Made by a program: the position numbers and the translations under genes
Notes under the pieces: model-generated
The model's input: the letters and a program-made list of their open reading frames with translations, nothing else
Databases searched by the model: none
What the model was told of the DNA's origin: nothing
Shown here: one piece after another, positions 1 to 9,902 of the stretch
Layout of the letters: every line of letters starts with the position of its first letter
How positions within the stretch are numbered: position 1 is the stretch's first letter
NCBI RefSeq assembly: GCF_001270265.1
Contig: NZ_LGAP01000006.1
Location: forward strand, 124,001 to 188,000
Direction of reading: 5' to 3'
Source: Ensifer adhaerens
GTDB lineage: Bacteria > Pseudomonadota > Alphaproteobacteria > Rhizobiales > Rhizobiaceae
Length of the DNA stretch: 64,000 bases

Positions 1-447
1 GTCAAGAAGATCGGCTTCCAGAACGCCGATCAGATCGGCCACAAGGTCATCGCGCTCTTTGAAAAGGGCGAGTTCGATGTCTGCACGCTGTTCTATTCTG
101 AGTTCAAGTCCGTTATCGCCCAGATTCCGACGGCACAGCAGCTGATCCCCGCCTCGGCCGGCCCGGTCGCAGTGGAAGCATCGGATGCTTCGGCCGTCTA
201 CGAATATGAGCCGGACGCGGGCGCGATCCTGAGCGACCTCATCCCGCGCAACATTTCGGTGCAGATCTTCCGGGCTCTGCTCGAGAATGTCGCCGGTGAA
301 ATGGGCGCGAAGATGAGCGCGATGGACAATGCGACGCGCAATGCTGGTGAGATGATCAACAAGCTGACGCTGAACTACAACCGTCAGCGCCAGGCTCAGA
401 TCACCAAGGAACTCATTGAAATCATCTCGGGCGCGGAAGCGCTCTAA
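1..447 (+). CDS. atpG: ATP synthase F1 subunit gamma, C-terminal part (cut by window edge)
   Basis: The frame is open from base 1 and encodes the last 148 residues of the gamma subunit, the central rotor shaft of F1-ATPase that turns inside the alpha3beta3 head. The stretch [19 protein letters not shown] and the terminal helix ending near [16 protein letters not shown] are typical of gamma C-termini. The start lies upstream of the window. atpD follows after a 24-nt gap containing a purine-rich Shine-Dalgarno stretch, so the two are co-transcribed. The upstream atpH and atpA expected from rhizobial gene order are outside the window. Confidence 0.97.
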   Translation, partial: VKKIGFQNADQIGHKVIALFEKGEFDVCTLFYSEFKSVIAQIPTAQQLIPASAGPVAVEASDASAVYEYEPDAGAILSDLIPRNISVQIFRALLENVAGEMGAKMSAMDNATRNAGEMINKLTLNYNRQRQAQITKELIEIISGAEAL

Positions 448-1989
<1,542 letters not shown>

Positions 1990-2000
1990 TAGCATCGTAA

Positions 2001-2026
2001 GCCTCGGCGCACAGATGCGCCGAGGC
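2001..2026 (+). terminator. Hairpin between atpD and atpC (attenuator or mRNA-stabilising stem)
   Basis: A perfect 11-bp stem (2001-2011 with 2016-2026) closed by a 4-nt loop starts 12 nt after the atpD stop codon. It is followed only by TTTC and not by a full U-tract, so complete termination is unlikely. Partial termination or protection of the upstream mRNA 3' end would lower atpC (one per complex) relative to atpD (three per complex). That role is inference. Confidence 0.6.
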
Positions 2027-2115
2027 TTTCATCCTGCGTTCCGCCGCTTTGCGGAGCAGGGAAGACATGCACAGCCTGCCACCTCAGGTGGCGCGCCCAC
2101 GAGAAGTGAATGGTC

Positions 2116-2520
2116 ATGGCCGACAGTTTCAATTTTGAGCTTGTTTCCCCCGAGCGCCTGCTCCTCTCCGAGAAGGTGACGGAAGTCGTCATTCCGGCGA
2201 CCGAGGGCGAGATGACCGTGATGGCCAATCATGCCCCGACAATGACGACGGTCAAGCCCGGCGTCGTCACCGTGAAGACGGCTGACGGCAAGACCGAGCG
2301 GTTCGCCGTCTTCGGCGGCTTTGCCGATATCCTGCCGACCGGCTGCACCTTGCTTGCCGAATCCGCCGTGCACGTCGACGAACTCGACCGCACTGCGCTT
2401 GAAAAGCGCATCGAGGCGGTTCGTGCCGAACTGGAAGGCGCCAGCGACGAGAAGAAGACGCGCGTCGAACAGTTCATCGCCGAACTGACGAAGCTCGGGG
2501 AAATCGTGATCCCGGCCTGA
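2116..2520 (+). CDS. atpC: ATP synthase F1 subunit epsilon
   Basis: Epsilon subunit, 134 residues, which couples the gamma shaft to the c-ring and can inhibit ATP hydrolysis. The N-terminal beta-sandwich is recognisable (FELVSPERLL, EGEMTVMANHAPTMT, FAVFGGFADI), followed by the two-helix C-terminal region from about residue 88. ATG codons exist at 2110 and 2116. I chose 2116 because GAGAAGTG lies at a suitable distance and MADSFNFELVSP is the expected rhizobial N-terminus. It is the last gene of the F1 operon; a strong terminator follows 30 nt after the stop. Confidence 0.97.
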   Translation: MADSFNFELVSPERLLLSEKVTEVVIPATEGEMTVMANHAPTMTTVKPGVVTVKTADGKTERFAVFGGFADILPTGCTLLAESAVHVDELDRTALEKRIEAVRAELEGASDEKKTRVEQFIAELTKLGEIVIPA

Positions 2521-2550
2521 AAGGGACATCCCGACGGGATAAACCAATGA

Positions 2551-2580
2551 AAAAAACCCCGCCTTCGAGCGGGGTTTTTT
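2551..2580 (+). terminator. Rho-independent terminator of the F1 ATP synthase operon
   Basis: A perfect 12-bp stem (2551-2562 with 2569-2580), loop CTTCGA, starting with six A and ending with six T. This is the textbook shape and can work in both directions. About 230 nt without a gene follow before manC. That stretch contains a weak dyad around 2690-2705 (CGTCAG-ACC-TGACG type), possibly a decayed copy of the palindromic repeat seen at 6138-6185. Confidence 0.95.
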
Positions 2581-2809
2581 GTTGGCCGCAGACGCCTGCG
2601 GCAGAGGCGGCATCGCCAGGTTCATCGGCACTTCCCACAGGGAAAACGATGCCCAGGCTTCAAACGCTGCAGCGTCGTTCGTGCGTCAGACCTGACGCGT
2701 TGCGCTCGAACCTTCGAAGGCCGTTTGAGCGTGCCGACAGTTTCAGGCATTCTTTAGCATCCGTCCTGTATTGAGGGACTATCGTTTGATGCGCGTAGAG
2801 GGGCTTGGT

Positions 2810-4237
2810 ATGACGTCTAAGATCGTCCCCGTGATCATGGCGGGGGGGAAAGGGACACGCCTGTGGGCGCTGTCGCGCTCCGGCGCGCCGAAGCAGTTCC
2901 TGCAGATCCTGTCGGACCGGTCGCTGTTCCCGCAGACGCCCGAACGGGTGCGGGGGGAGCGCCCCCTCGAGCCGGCGATCATCGTCACCAACAGCGATTT
3001 CCGCTTCCTCGTTGCCGCGCAGGCGCGGGCCGTCGACGCACCGCTGAGCGACATCCTGCTCGAGCCGGTTGCCCGCAACACGGCGCCGGCACTCGCCGCC
3101 GCGGCCTTCGTCGTGCTCGCCCGTTACGGCGAAGGGGCGATCATGCAGGTGCTGGCCTCCGACCACGAGATCGATGCCGGAGCGGTCTACACGGACTGCA
3201 TGCTGCGTGCACAGCAGGCCGCCGAAACGGGCGAGCTGGTGACCTTCGGTATCACGCCGACGGAGCCGGCAACCGGCTATGGCTATATCGAGCTTGGCGG
3301 GCCGTTGCCGGCGGGCGCCAACAGGGTTGCCCGTTTCGTCGAGAAGCCGGATCGGGCCAAGGCGGAAGCAATGCTGGCGACCGAGCGCTATCTCTGGAAC
3401 TCCGGCATGTTCATGCTTCCCGTCAAGGTGTTCCTCGACGAAATGCAGACCTACGCGCCCGAGGTCTTTGCCGCGACCAAGGCGGCCGTCGAGGGCGCCA
3501 GCAAGGATCTTGATTTCAGCCGGCTGGAGGCGAAAGCCTTCTCCAAGGCGCCGGATATTTCGGTCGACTATGCGGTCTTCGAAAAGACGGCTCGTGCCGC
3601 CGTCGTTCCCTCGTCATTTGCCTGGTCGGACCTCGGCAGCTGGGATGCCGTGTGGAAGATCGGCCGCAAGGACGGTGACGGCAATGTCGTGACCGACAAG
3701 GCGACCGTGTCGAACACCCGCAATTCGCTGGTGCTCTCCCGCGATATTCACCTCGCCGTCCACGGGCTTGAGGATATCGCCGTGATTGCCAGCGAGGATG
3801 CCGTTTATGTCGGGCGGCTGGAAGACAGCCAGAGCGTCGGAAACATCGTCAAGGTCCTCGCACGGTCGCGGGCAACCTCCGGGCTTACCCAGGAGCACCC
3901 GACGTCCTACAGGCCCTGGGGCGCGGTCTCCTCGGTCTCCAGCGGCGAGCGCTACGAGGTCAAGCGGTTGAAGGTCAGCCCCGGCAAGAAGATCTCGCTG
4001 CAGAAGCATCATCACCGCGCCGAACATTGGATCGTCGTGCGTGGTACGGCGGAGATCACCATGGCCGGCGAGACGCGGCTGCTGCACGAGAACGAGTCGG
4101 TCTACATCCCGCAAGGAACCGTTCACCGGCTGCACAATCCCGGCAAGATCCCGCTCGAGCTGATCGAAGTGCAGACCGGGTCTTATCTTGGCGAGGACGA
4201 CATCATCCGCATTGAGGATGAGTTCGGCCGGACATAG
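2810..4237 (+). CDS. manC: Mannose-1-phosphate guanylyltransferase / mannose-6-phosphate isomerase
   Basis: Bifunctional type II enzyme (475 residues) making GDP-mannose from mannose-1-phosphate and GTP, with phosphomannose isomerase activity in the C-terminal cupin domain; it supplies surface polysaccharides. Visible motifs are the pyrophosphorylase signature GGKGTRLWALSR with GAPKQF near the N-terminus, FVEKPD mid-protein, and the isomerase motif around QKHHHRAEHWIVV with the metal-binding histidines. In-frame upstream starts exist (TTG 2771, ATG 2789), but ATG 2810 has GAGGGG about 5 nt before it. It stands alone between two terminators. The names xanB, algA, cpsB and noeJ are used for the same family. 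Confidence 0.93.
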   Translation: MTSKIVPVIMAGGKGTRLWALSRSGAPKQFLQILSDRSLFPQTPERVRGERPLEPAIIVTNSDFRFLVAAQARAVDAPLSDILLEPVARNTAPALAAAAFVVLARYGEGAIMQVLASDHEIDAGAVYTDCMLRAQQAAETGELVTFGITPTEPATGYGYIELGGPLPAGANRVARFVEKPDRAKAEAMLATERYLWNSGMFMLPVKVFLDEMQTYAPEVFAATKAAVEGASKDLDFSRLEAKAFSKAPDISVDYAVFEKTARAAVVPSSFAWSDLGSWDAVWKIGRKDGDGNVVTDKATVSNTRNSLVLSRDIHLAVHGLEDIAVIASEDAVYVGRLEDSQSVGNIVKVLARSRATSGLTQEHPTSYRPWGAVSSVSSGERYEVKRLKVSPGKKISLQKHHHRAEHWIVVRGTAEITMAGETRLLHENESVYIPQGTVHRLHNPGKIPLELIEVQTGSYLGEDDIIRIEDEFGRT

Positions 4238-4357
4238 CGCGCCGCCGCATCAGCCCTTGTGACGCAGCGCGCTTCAAGCGTTATGGCGTGATTTGTGCGC
4301 CGTGGTGGACAGTCGCGCGGCGACCGGATCCGGGTGATCCCGTAGACCGCATAAAAA

Positions 4358-4380
4358 ATGCCCGGGCAAGACCCGGGCAT
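4358..4380 (-). terminator. Terminator for the saccharopine-dehydrogenase-family gene
   Basis: A 9-bp perfect stem (4358-4366 with 4372-4380), loop CAAGA. Reading the minus strand it is followed by a run of T (the A-run 4353-4358). It lies 30 nt past the stop of the minus-strand gene ending at 4410, and between the convergent manC and that gene. Confidence 0.85.
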
Positions 4381-4409
4381 TAAAGTCAGCGCATTGGAGC
4401 CGAGCGATC

Positions 4410-5513
4410 TCAGCCGGCGACGCGCTCAGCCTCGCCCTTCTGGGCGTAGTAGTGACCGAAGCGGTTTGCGAGGAAGGTATCGAGAGCGATGTCTTCCTGG
4501 CGAACGAAGCCCTTGGATGCGATCTTGCCATTGGCCAGCAGATCGAGCACGGCGCAGATGCTGCCGGCAGTGGTGATCTGGATACCGCTCTGCATGCGGC
4601 CGGCGACAACGCCGCTATAGACCTTGTTGGCGTAGGTTTCCTGGATCAGGCGACCTTCGCGGAAGCCCGAAACCGTGACGAAGATCACGACGACGTCCTG
4701 GGTGGTGGTCGGCAGCGCGTTTTCGAAGATGTCCTTGAGGACTTCGCGGCGATGACGCAGGCCGAGGTCGTTCAGGAGCGCCTTCATGATCGCGGCGTGG
4801 CCGGGATAACGGATCGTCTTGTAGTTCAGGGTGCGGACCTTGCCCTTCAGCGATTCGCAGAGCGTGCCGAGACCGCCGGAGGTGTTGAAGGCTTCGTAGG
4901 TCACGCCGTCGAGCGAGAATTCTTCGCGCTCTTCCATCGCAGGAACTTCGATCAGGCTGCCTTCGACGATCGCTTCGCAGGGCTCGATATATTCGTTGAT
5001 GACGCCGTCGGTGCTCCAGGTCAGGTTGTAGTTGAGAGCGTTCGACGGGTACTGCGGCAGTGCGCCGACGCGCATGCGCACGCTTTCGAGCGATTCGAAG
5101 CGGCTGGCGAGATCATTGGCAACGATCGAGATGAAGCCCGGTGCGAGGCCGCACTGCGGAATGAAGGCGGTGCTGGCCTTGGCGGCGATCGCCTTGACCT
5201 GGCGGGTGGATTCGACGTCTTCGGTCAGGTCGAGATAGTGGATGCCGGCCTCGGCTGCAGCTTCTGCAATGGCAACCGTCAGGTGGAACGGTGCGGCGCT
5301 GAGCACGGCGAACTTGCCGGAGAGAAGGGCGACGAGCGCCTTCTTGTCGCCGATATCGACGGTCGCCGTCGTGATGGCGGCGTGTTTCTCGATCTGGCCC
5401 AGCTGCTCGGCGCTGCGGTCGGCAACACAGACGCTGTAATCGCCGGTGTGCGCGAGCATGCGAGCAATGGTGGAGCCGATCTTGCCTGCTCCGATGACGA
5501 CGATGTCCTTCAT
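4410..5513 (-). CDS. Saccharopine dehydrogenase family NAD(P)-dependent oxidoreductase
   Basis: A 367-residue enzyme with an N-terminal Rossmann fold (MKDIVVIGAGKIGSTIARML, GxGxxG) and the C-terminal domain typical of saccharopine dehydrogenase and lysine 6-dehydrogenase relatives (AECGLAPGF-like segment QCGLAPGFISIVANDLA). Likely substrates are lysine-derived or related amino acids, but the exact reaction cannot be read from sequence. ATG 5513 is chosen over an upstream in-frame ATG (5552) because GGGGGAAAG precedes it and the Rossmann strand then starts at residue 1. It is transcribed divergently from an AsnC/Lrp regulator 126 nt away, a layout typical of an amino-acid-induced catabolic gene. 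A terminator lies downstream. Confidence 0.85.
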   Translation of the reverse strand: MKDIVVIGAGKIGSTIARMLAHTGDYSVCVADRSAEQLGQIEKHAAITTATVDIGDKKALVALLSGKFAVLSAAPFHLTVAIAEAAAEAGIHYLDLTEDVESTRQVKAIAAKASTAFIPQCGLAPGFISIVANDLASRFESLESVRMRVGALPQYPSNALNYNLTWSTDGVINEYIEPCEAIVEGSLIEVPAMEEREEFSLDGVTYEAFNTSGGLGTLCESLKGKVRTLNYKTIRYPGHAAIMKALLNDLGLRHRREVLKDIFENALPTTTQDVVVIFVTVSGFREGRLIQETYANKVYSGVVAGRMQSGIQITTAGSICAVLDLLANGKIASKGFVRQEDIALDTFLANRFGHYYAQKGEAERVAG

Positions 5514-5639
5514 GACTTTCCCCCAGGGTATGAAATTGGTTTCAGACCCCATTGTCCGGCGGGAGGCTGTTGATTTGAAGCGCTAATATGACTAAATCGC
5601 CTATAGATACTCGGCAGATTGCCCATATGGACCGACGAA

Positions 5640-6071
5640 ATGCAGATTACCGACAAGGACCGTGAGCTTCTCGCAGTGCTGAGCGAAAACGCCCGCATGC
5701 CGACCGCAACGATCGCCCGCAGGCTCGGCTTGTCGCGAACGACCGTGCAGGCTCGTATCGAGCGGCTGGAACGCGAGGGGGTGATTGCCGGCTATGGCGT
5801 TCGGCTGTCGGAGAGCTACGAGAAGGGTCTGGTCAAGGCGCATGTGCTCATCACCATCGCGCCAAGGGCGCTCAGCCGCGTGACCCCGGAACTTACCGCC
5901 ATCCGCGAGATCCGCAGCCTGCATTCGGTCAGCGGCAGCTTCGATCTGATCGCCGTCGTCGCTGCCGCCTCGATCAGCGAACTCGACCTGCTGATCGATC
6001 GCATCGGCGAGATCGATGGCGTCGACCGGACGCTGTCATCGATCATTCTCTCGACCCGGATCGATCGCTGA
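5640..6071 (+). CDS. Lrp/AsnC family transcriptional regulator
   Basis: A 143-residue regulator with an N-terminal winged HTH (residues 1-60, ITDKDRELLAVLSENARM then IARRLGLSRTTVQARIERLE) and a C-terminal RAM/AsnC ligand domain (residues 65-143, with SVSGSFDLIAVVAAASISE). These proteins bind amino acids and form octamers. Start chosen at ATG 5640, which places the HTH at the expected position; an in-frame TTG at 5619 would add seven residues. It is divergent from the saccharopine-dehydrogenase-family gene and probably controls it. The convergent space downstream is filled by a palindromic repeat. Confidence 0.9.
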   Translation: MQITDKDRELLAVLSENARMPTATIARRLGLSRTTVQARIERLEREGVIAGYGVRLSESYEKGLVKAHVLITIAPRALSRVTPELTAIREIRSLHSVSGSFDLIAVVAAASISELDLLIDRIGEIDGVDRTLSSIILSTRIDR

Positions 6072-6076
6072 ACCTA

Positions 6077-6185
6077 CTGCATAATCTCTTAAATCGGATC
6101 CGATTTAAGGATCAAATTATGCAGCAGTTTCATAGTGCTACAGCGTCCTTTGCGTGTCATATTTGACGCGCAAAGGACGCTGTAG
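6077..6185. repeat. Bipartite palindromic intergenic repeat, copy A
   Basis: Two adjacent long palindromes: 6077-6124 (CTGCATAAT ... ATTATGCAG around AAATCGGATCCGATTT) and 6138-6185 (CTACAGCGTCC ... GGACGCTGTAG around GTCATATTTGAC). Together they fill the space between two convergent genes. A second copy in the opposite orientation lies at 40527-40631. This fits the class of Rhizobiaceae mosaic palindromic repeats. Confidence 0.9.
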
Positions 6186-6187
6186 GG

Positions 6188-7132
6188 TCACGGTTTTGCG
6201 TCAGTGCCTGCTTTCGCCGGGCTGGTACCCTCGGTCGATGCCGGGGCCGCTTCAGGATCGCGGTCTTCGGGTATCTTCGCCGGCCCATTCCACGCCGTCG
6301 GTCCGAGGACGAAGTTGCGCGTGCCGGCCTTGCCGTAGGCGAGCCATTTATCCCTGTTGAAGTAGAGTTCTGCGATGCTCTTCGGGCGCGCGCGGGCGGG
6401 TTGGTTGGCGAGGAAATTGTAGCGGGCCGTTGTCTCGTCCGTTTCGCGCTTGAACTGCACGCGGCTGCCGAAGCGCTTTACGTCGAATTCCTTCAATGCC
6501 TGGATCTGCAGCGCAATGCTTCCGCCATCGGCCCAGCGGACGTGATCGAGGAAAACCGATGCGGCCCGCGCGGCGCTGGTGGTGACCGCCTGCGCATCCT
6601 CCGGGCGCTCGATGTTGAGCTTGACGCGAAACGAGGTGATCTCCTCCTCGCCGCTGCCCTTGATGAAAATGAAGATCGACGAGGTCTTGTCGACCCCTGG
6701 GCGCGGAAAGGAAACCAGCGAGGAGCATTCCCACTGGCCACGTTCGCCGGCGCTCGACTTCCATTCGAGTTCGCGGAAGCCGGCCTCACGCAGTTCGTCG
6801 CAGAGCGCGCGGGGATCGCTGCGCAGCACCCGCAGGAACTGCTGCTCCGGCGTTTGCAGATCCTGGAAGGTCCAGACCGGCAGAGCGACGTGGAGCGGCT
6901 GTCGCTTGACGTGAACCTCGGGCGCCTGCTCCGGCGGCCTTCCGGCTTCGAGGAACGTAGTCGGAAGATCGAGCGCCCTCAGCAGTTGCTTCAGGTTCCT
7001 CTGCCCGTTGGCGAGCAGAACGGTTGCCAGGATAGCCATCACAATCAGCGCAAAGGCGACGAGAAAGAAGGCGATGCCGGTGCGGCTCGGTTGTTTCGGC
7101 GGTGTTGTCGCCTTGCTGCGTCCGCCGCTCAT
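6188..7132 (-). CDS. Membrane-anchored protein of unknown function (DUF6030-like)
   Basis: A 314-residue protein. A short basic N-terminus (SKATTPPKQPSR) leads into one membrane helix at about residues 19-42 (IAFFLVAFALIVMAILATVLL), then a soluble domain predicted to lie in the periplasm. The domain has conserved-looking segments (RALCDELREAGF, WECSSLVSF, IFIFIKGSGEEEITSFRVKLN, FLDHVRWADGG) and a disordered Pro/Ala-rich tail. I recall such proteins in rhizobia as DUF6030, but cannot confirm it without a search. The ATG overlaps the last stop codon of the decayed LysR-like stretch upstream (ATGA), suggesting a former operon. Function unknown. Confidence 0.7.
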   Translation of the reverse strand: MSGGRSKATTPPKQPSRTGIAFFLVAFALIVMAILATVLLANGQRNLKQLLRALDLPTTFLEAGRPPEQAPEVHVKRQPLHVALPVWTFQDLQTPEQQFLRVLRSDPRALCDELREAGFRELEWKSSAGERGQWECSSLVSFPRPGVDKTSSIFIFIKGSGEEEITSFRVKLNIERPEDAQAVTTSAARAASVFLDHVRWADGGSIALQIQALKEFDVKRFGSRVQFKRETDETTARYNFLANQPARARPKSIAELYFNRDKWLAYGKAGTRNFVLGPTAWNGPAKIPEDRDPEAAPASTEGTSPAKAGTDAKP

Positions 7133-7496
7133 GTCGAGTTTCCGCGTGCAGCATGCAGGCGCAGCACCGCGTCCCTCGATGGCTTTTTGCCGGGCAGGCC
7201 GGGATACGTCAGCGTTTCCGCCTCGAGGCCGCGCGAAGCGAGATAGTCGGGCGATGCGACCGGCGACAGTTCCTCTGCCATCAGCCGCGACAGGTGCCGG
7301 CGGGGATGATCGTCCGTACGCGCTGAAACAGCCGCACGTCCTGCGGCGTCAATTCCAGGTTCTTGCCGCGGCGGCGGCCGGCGGCCCGGGTGATGTTGAG
7401 CTCGCGACCGGCACGGGAAAAATCCATATGCCGGCTGGCCGCGTCGAAAACGCGAAAAGCCTCCAGCGATATGCGGTCGAGCAGCCGGTGTTCCAT
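7129..7496 (-). pseudogene. Remnant of a LysR-family regulator gene
   Basis: Minus-strand reading from 7496 gives MEHRLLDRISLEAFRVFDAA followed by a recognisable LysR winged-helix (HMDFSRAGRELNITRAA ... NLELTPQDVRLFQRVRT). The frame then breaks at about 7310. A second frame continues with RLMAEELSPVASPDYLASRGL, which resembles an effector-domain segment (residues about 175-200 of an intact LysR protein). Roughly 100 residues between these blocks are missing, as is the C-terminus. The remnant ends in a TGA overlapping the ATG of the gene at 7132. It is best read as a decayed regulator with an internal deletion and a frameshift. Confidence 0.6.
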
Positions 7497-7829
7497 GATC
7501 TCAGGTTATCAAAAAAAGCCGAAAATTCCGTGGATCTGAAAATATCAGATTGTGATGCAGGGTAAAGCGATCATCCCGAGGCGACAGGCAGGCGACTTTG
7601 TCCTTCTCCGTTTCCTTCATTCCCGAAATCCGCCTGGCAGGCAATATCCTTAGCGACCATCGGCGCGGCGGCCAAAGCACCGGGCGTGGCAACGGCAACG
7701 CTTGCAATCGACGGTTTTCTCCCCCCGGTCAGGCCTCGCCGGCCCGCCATTTCGGGCGGAAAAGTTGCGAACAGGCGACGATCGGCTAAAACAGGCGTCC
7801 GAACTTTGGCGTGAGGCGTTTGTTCCGTT
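7497..7829. other. Gene-free stretch, 333 nt
   Basis: No convincing coding frame, RNA gene or strong hairpin is seen. It separates the LysR remnant from the kinase-like gene at 7830, so it should hold the promoter of the latter. Short open frames here do not resemble any family I recognise. Confidence 0.5.
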
Positions 7830-8735
7830 ATGTCCGATCAACCGACAGCCACTCCCACCATCGATGCGCCGCTCGCCCGGCGCCTGATCGCTGCGCAGTT
7901 TCCGCAGTGGGCGACGCTCGACATCAGACCGGTGCTGCCCGGCGGCTGGGACAACAGGACCTTCCACCTCGGGCGAGACATGACAGTGCGTCTGCCGAGT
8001 GCAGCGTCCTATGCGCTGCAGGTGGAAAAGGAGCAGTTGTGGCTGTCGAAGCTGGCGCCGCATCTGCCGTTGCCTATCCCGGTGCCGCTGGCTAGGGGTA
8101 AGCCCGGCGAGGGCTACCTATGGCCATGGTCGGTCTATCGCTGGCGGCCGGGCGAGACGGCGACGGATGATCGGATCGGCGACCTGACGATCTTTGCGCA
8201 GGACCTGGCCCGTTTTCTCGTCGCCTTGCGGCAGGCCGATGCGAGCGGTGGGCCGTTGCCTGGCCCGCACAATTTCTATCGTGGCGGGCCACCTGCCCAT
8301 TACGACGAGGAGACGCGTCGCGCGCTTGTTGCGCTCGAGGGTCGTATCGACACGGCAGCCGCGCGCGATGTGTGGGCGGCGGCGCTGGCGGCAAGCTGGC
8401 AGGGTGCGCCGGTCTGGTTCCACGGCGACATCAGCTGGGGCAATCTACTGGTCGAAGGCGGCCGCCTGAGCGCCGTCATCGATTTCGGCACCTCGGGCAT
8501 TGGCGATCCCGCCTGCGATCTTGCCATTGCCTGGACGCTCTTCCACGGACAAAGCCGGGAGGCATTTCGCGCCGGCGTGGCGCTCGATGCCGGAACCTGG
8601 GCGCGCGGCCGCGGCTGGACCCTGTGGAAGGCGCTGATCGTCTATGCCGGCTTTCCCGGCACCAACATCGCCGAGGCGGAAAAGAGCCGCAGGGTGATCG
8701 AAGAGGTGCTCGTCGACCACCGGTGCTTTGGCTGA
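7830..8735 (+). CDS. Aminoglycoside phosphotransferase (APH/choline kinase) family protein
   Basis: A 301-residue protein with the kinase-like APH fold. The catalytic loop HGDISWGNLL (about residues 198-207) has the Brenner-motif Asp and Asn, and IDFGTSGIGDPACDLA supplies the metal-binding Asp. The N-lobe begins near PVLPGGWDNRTFHLG. Proteins of this subgroup are often annotated as aminoglycoside phosphotransferases without any resistance role; the substrate is unknown. It is not closely related to the NptII-like protein at 44256-45047. ATG 7830 is the natural start. It stands alone, with no operon partner. Confidence 0.85.
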   Translation: MSDQPTATPTIDAPLARRLIAAQFPQWATLDIRPVLPGGWDNRTFHLGRDMTVRLPSAASYALQVEKEQLWLSKLAPHLPLPIPVPLARGKPGEGYLWPWSVYRWRPGETATDDRIGDLTIFAQDLARFLVALRQADASGGPLPGPHNFYRGGPPAHYDEETRRALVALEGRIDTAAARDVWAAALAASWQGAPVWFHGDISWGNLLVEGGRLSAVIDFGTSGIGDPACDLAIAWTLFHGQSREAFRAGVALDAGTWARGRGWTLWKALIVYAGFPGTNIAEAEKSRRVIEEVLVDHRCFG

Positions 8736-9107
8736 GCCTCGGTCAGCGGATTGATACAGGTCCCGATGCATCACCCCTATCGGCCGGTAGCGAGTCGGCT
8801 TGACCTAACCGCAAATTGTCTCTAGGTCAGGCGCACGCGGGACGACCCGTGTCGATGCTTCGCCTGGGGACGGCCCCACTATCTCGACCTGAGATAATGG
8901 AGTCGATCGCATCATGCAGCCCCCTGGCCTGCGGCACGTCCGCGTGACCTTTTCCTTCATTGAACAGCTGAGTTTTTCCTTCGGGCGAGAGCGCGATCGC
9001 TCATTGCCGCGACATCAGTTGTCGATTGCTTCCCACACAAATTGATGCGCCTGCGGCAGCCTGCGGGCGCGCCGTGGTTGCTCTGTTGCCAACGCACGAG
9101 GTTCATG
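8736..9107. other. Gene-free stretch with two short inverted repeats upstream of atpB
   Basis: No gene is seen in 372 nt. Two dyads stand out: TGACCTA (8801-8807) with TAGGTCA (8823-8829), and TATCTC-GACCT-GAGATA (8880-8896). Either could be an operator for the orphan atpB, but neither matches a regulator I can name. Confidence 0.4.
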
Positions 9108-9857
9108 ATGGCCGGACCCATCGAACAATTCGAGATCAAGTCGCTTTTCCACATCGCCGGGGTCGGCGGACACGATATCAGCTTTACGAACTCGGCTGTC
9201 TTCATGGTCGTGACCGTGGCCATTGCCAGCCTTTTCCTGATCCTTTCGACGCGCCGGCGCGGCCTAGTGCCGAACCGCGCCCAGTCCGCCGCCGAGATCC
9301 TCTACGAGTTCGTGTCGAAGACGCTGCGCGAAAATGCCGGGGAGCACGGCATGCGCTTCTTCCCGCTGGTGTTCTCGCTGTTCATGTTCATCCTGGTCGC
9401 CAACCTGATCGGCATGTTTCCCTACGCCTTCACCGTGACGAGCCATATTGCGGTGACGTTTGCGCTGGCGCTGCTCGTCTTCCTGACCGTGACGATCTAC
9501 GGCCTGATCAAGCACGGCTTCGGCTTTCTCCGGCTGTTCATGCCGTCGGGCGTGCCGCTGGTGCTGGCGCCGATCATCATCCCGATCGAGGTCGTTTCCT
9601 ACCTCTCGCGTCCGGTCAGCCACTCGGTTCGTCTTTTCGCCGTCATGCTCGCCGGCCACATCACCTTGAAGGTATTCGCAGGCTTCGTCGTTAGCCTCAG
9701 CGGCTTCGGCGCGCTCGGCATGCTCGGTGCGGTCATGCCGCTGATGATGACGGTGGCGCTGACTGGTCTGGAGCTGCTGATGTCGGTCATCCAGGCCTAT
9801 ATCTTCACCATGCTGACCTGCATGTATCTCAACAACGCGCTGCACCCGAGCCATTGA
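9108..9857 (+). CDS. atpB: ATP synthase F0 subunit a, free-standing copy
   Basis: A 249-residue integral membrane protein of the F0 subunit a family, which forms the proton half-channels beside the c-ring. Recognisable parts are the N-terminal [11 protein letters not shown], several membrane helices ([40 protein letters not shown]), the channel helix with the essential-type Arg at residue 175, and [16 protein letters not shown]. The residue four after this Arg is Val (RLFAVM) where the usual pattern is Asn (RLFANM or RLFGNM). No c, b or atpI gene is adjacent, unlike normal F0 operons. ATG 9108 fits the GAGG at 9098-9101; an ATG at 9105 also exists. It may be a paralog of the main operon copy. 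Confidence 0.9.
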   Translation: MAGPIEQFEIKSLFHIAGVGGHDISFTNSAVFMVVTVAIASLFLILSTRRRGLVPNRAQSAAEILYEFVSKTLRENAGEHGMRFFPLVFSLFMFILVANLIGMFPYAFTVTSHIAVTFALALLVFLTVTIYGLIKHGFGFLRLFMPSGVPLVLAPIIIPIEVVSYLSRPVSHSVRLFAVMLAGHITLKVFAGFVVSLSGFGALGMLGAVMPLMMTVALTGLELLMSVIQAYIFTMLTCMYLNNALHPSH

Positions 9858-9869
9858 GATAGCCGTGTA

Positions 9870-9898
9870 GAGGCTCCCTTTCCCGGGAAGGGAGCCTC
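9870..9898. terminator. Hairpin between convergent atpB and sitD
   Basis: An 11-bp perfect stem (9870-9880 with 9888-9898) and a 7-nt loop TCCCGGG, placed 13 nt after the atpB stop and just before the end of sitD. It lacks a long U-tract on either strand but is the only terminator-like structure available to both genes. Confidence 0.65.
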
Positions 9899-9902
9899 GT
9901 CC

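Noticed and set aside
2680-2715. A further copy of the palindromic repeat downstream of atpC
   Set aside because: Only a short dyad and a few matching bases are visible; too degenerate to call.
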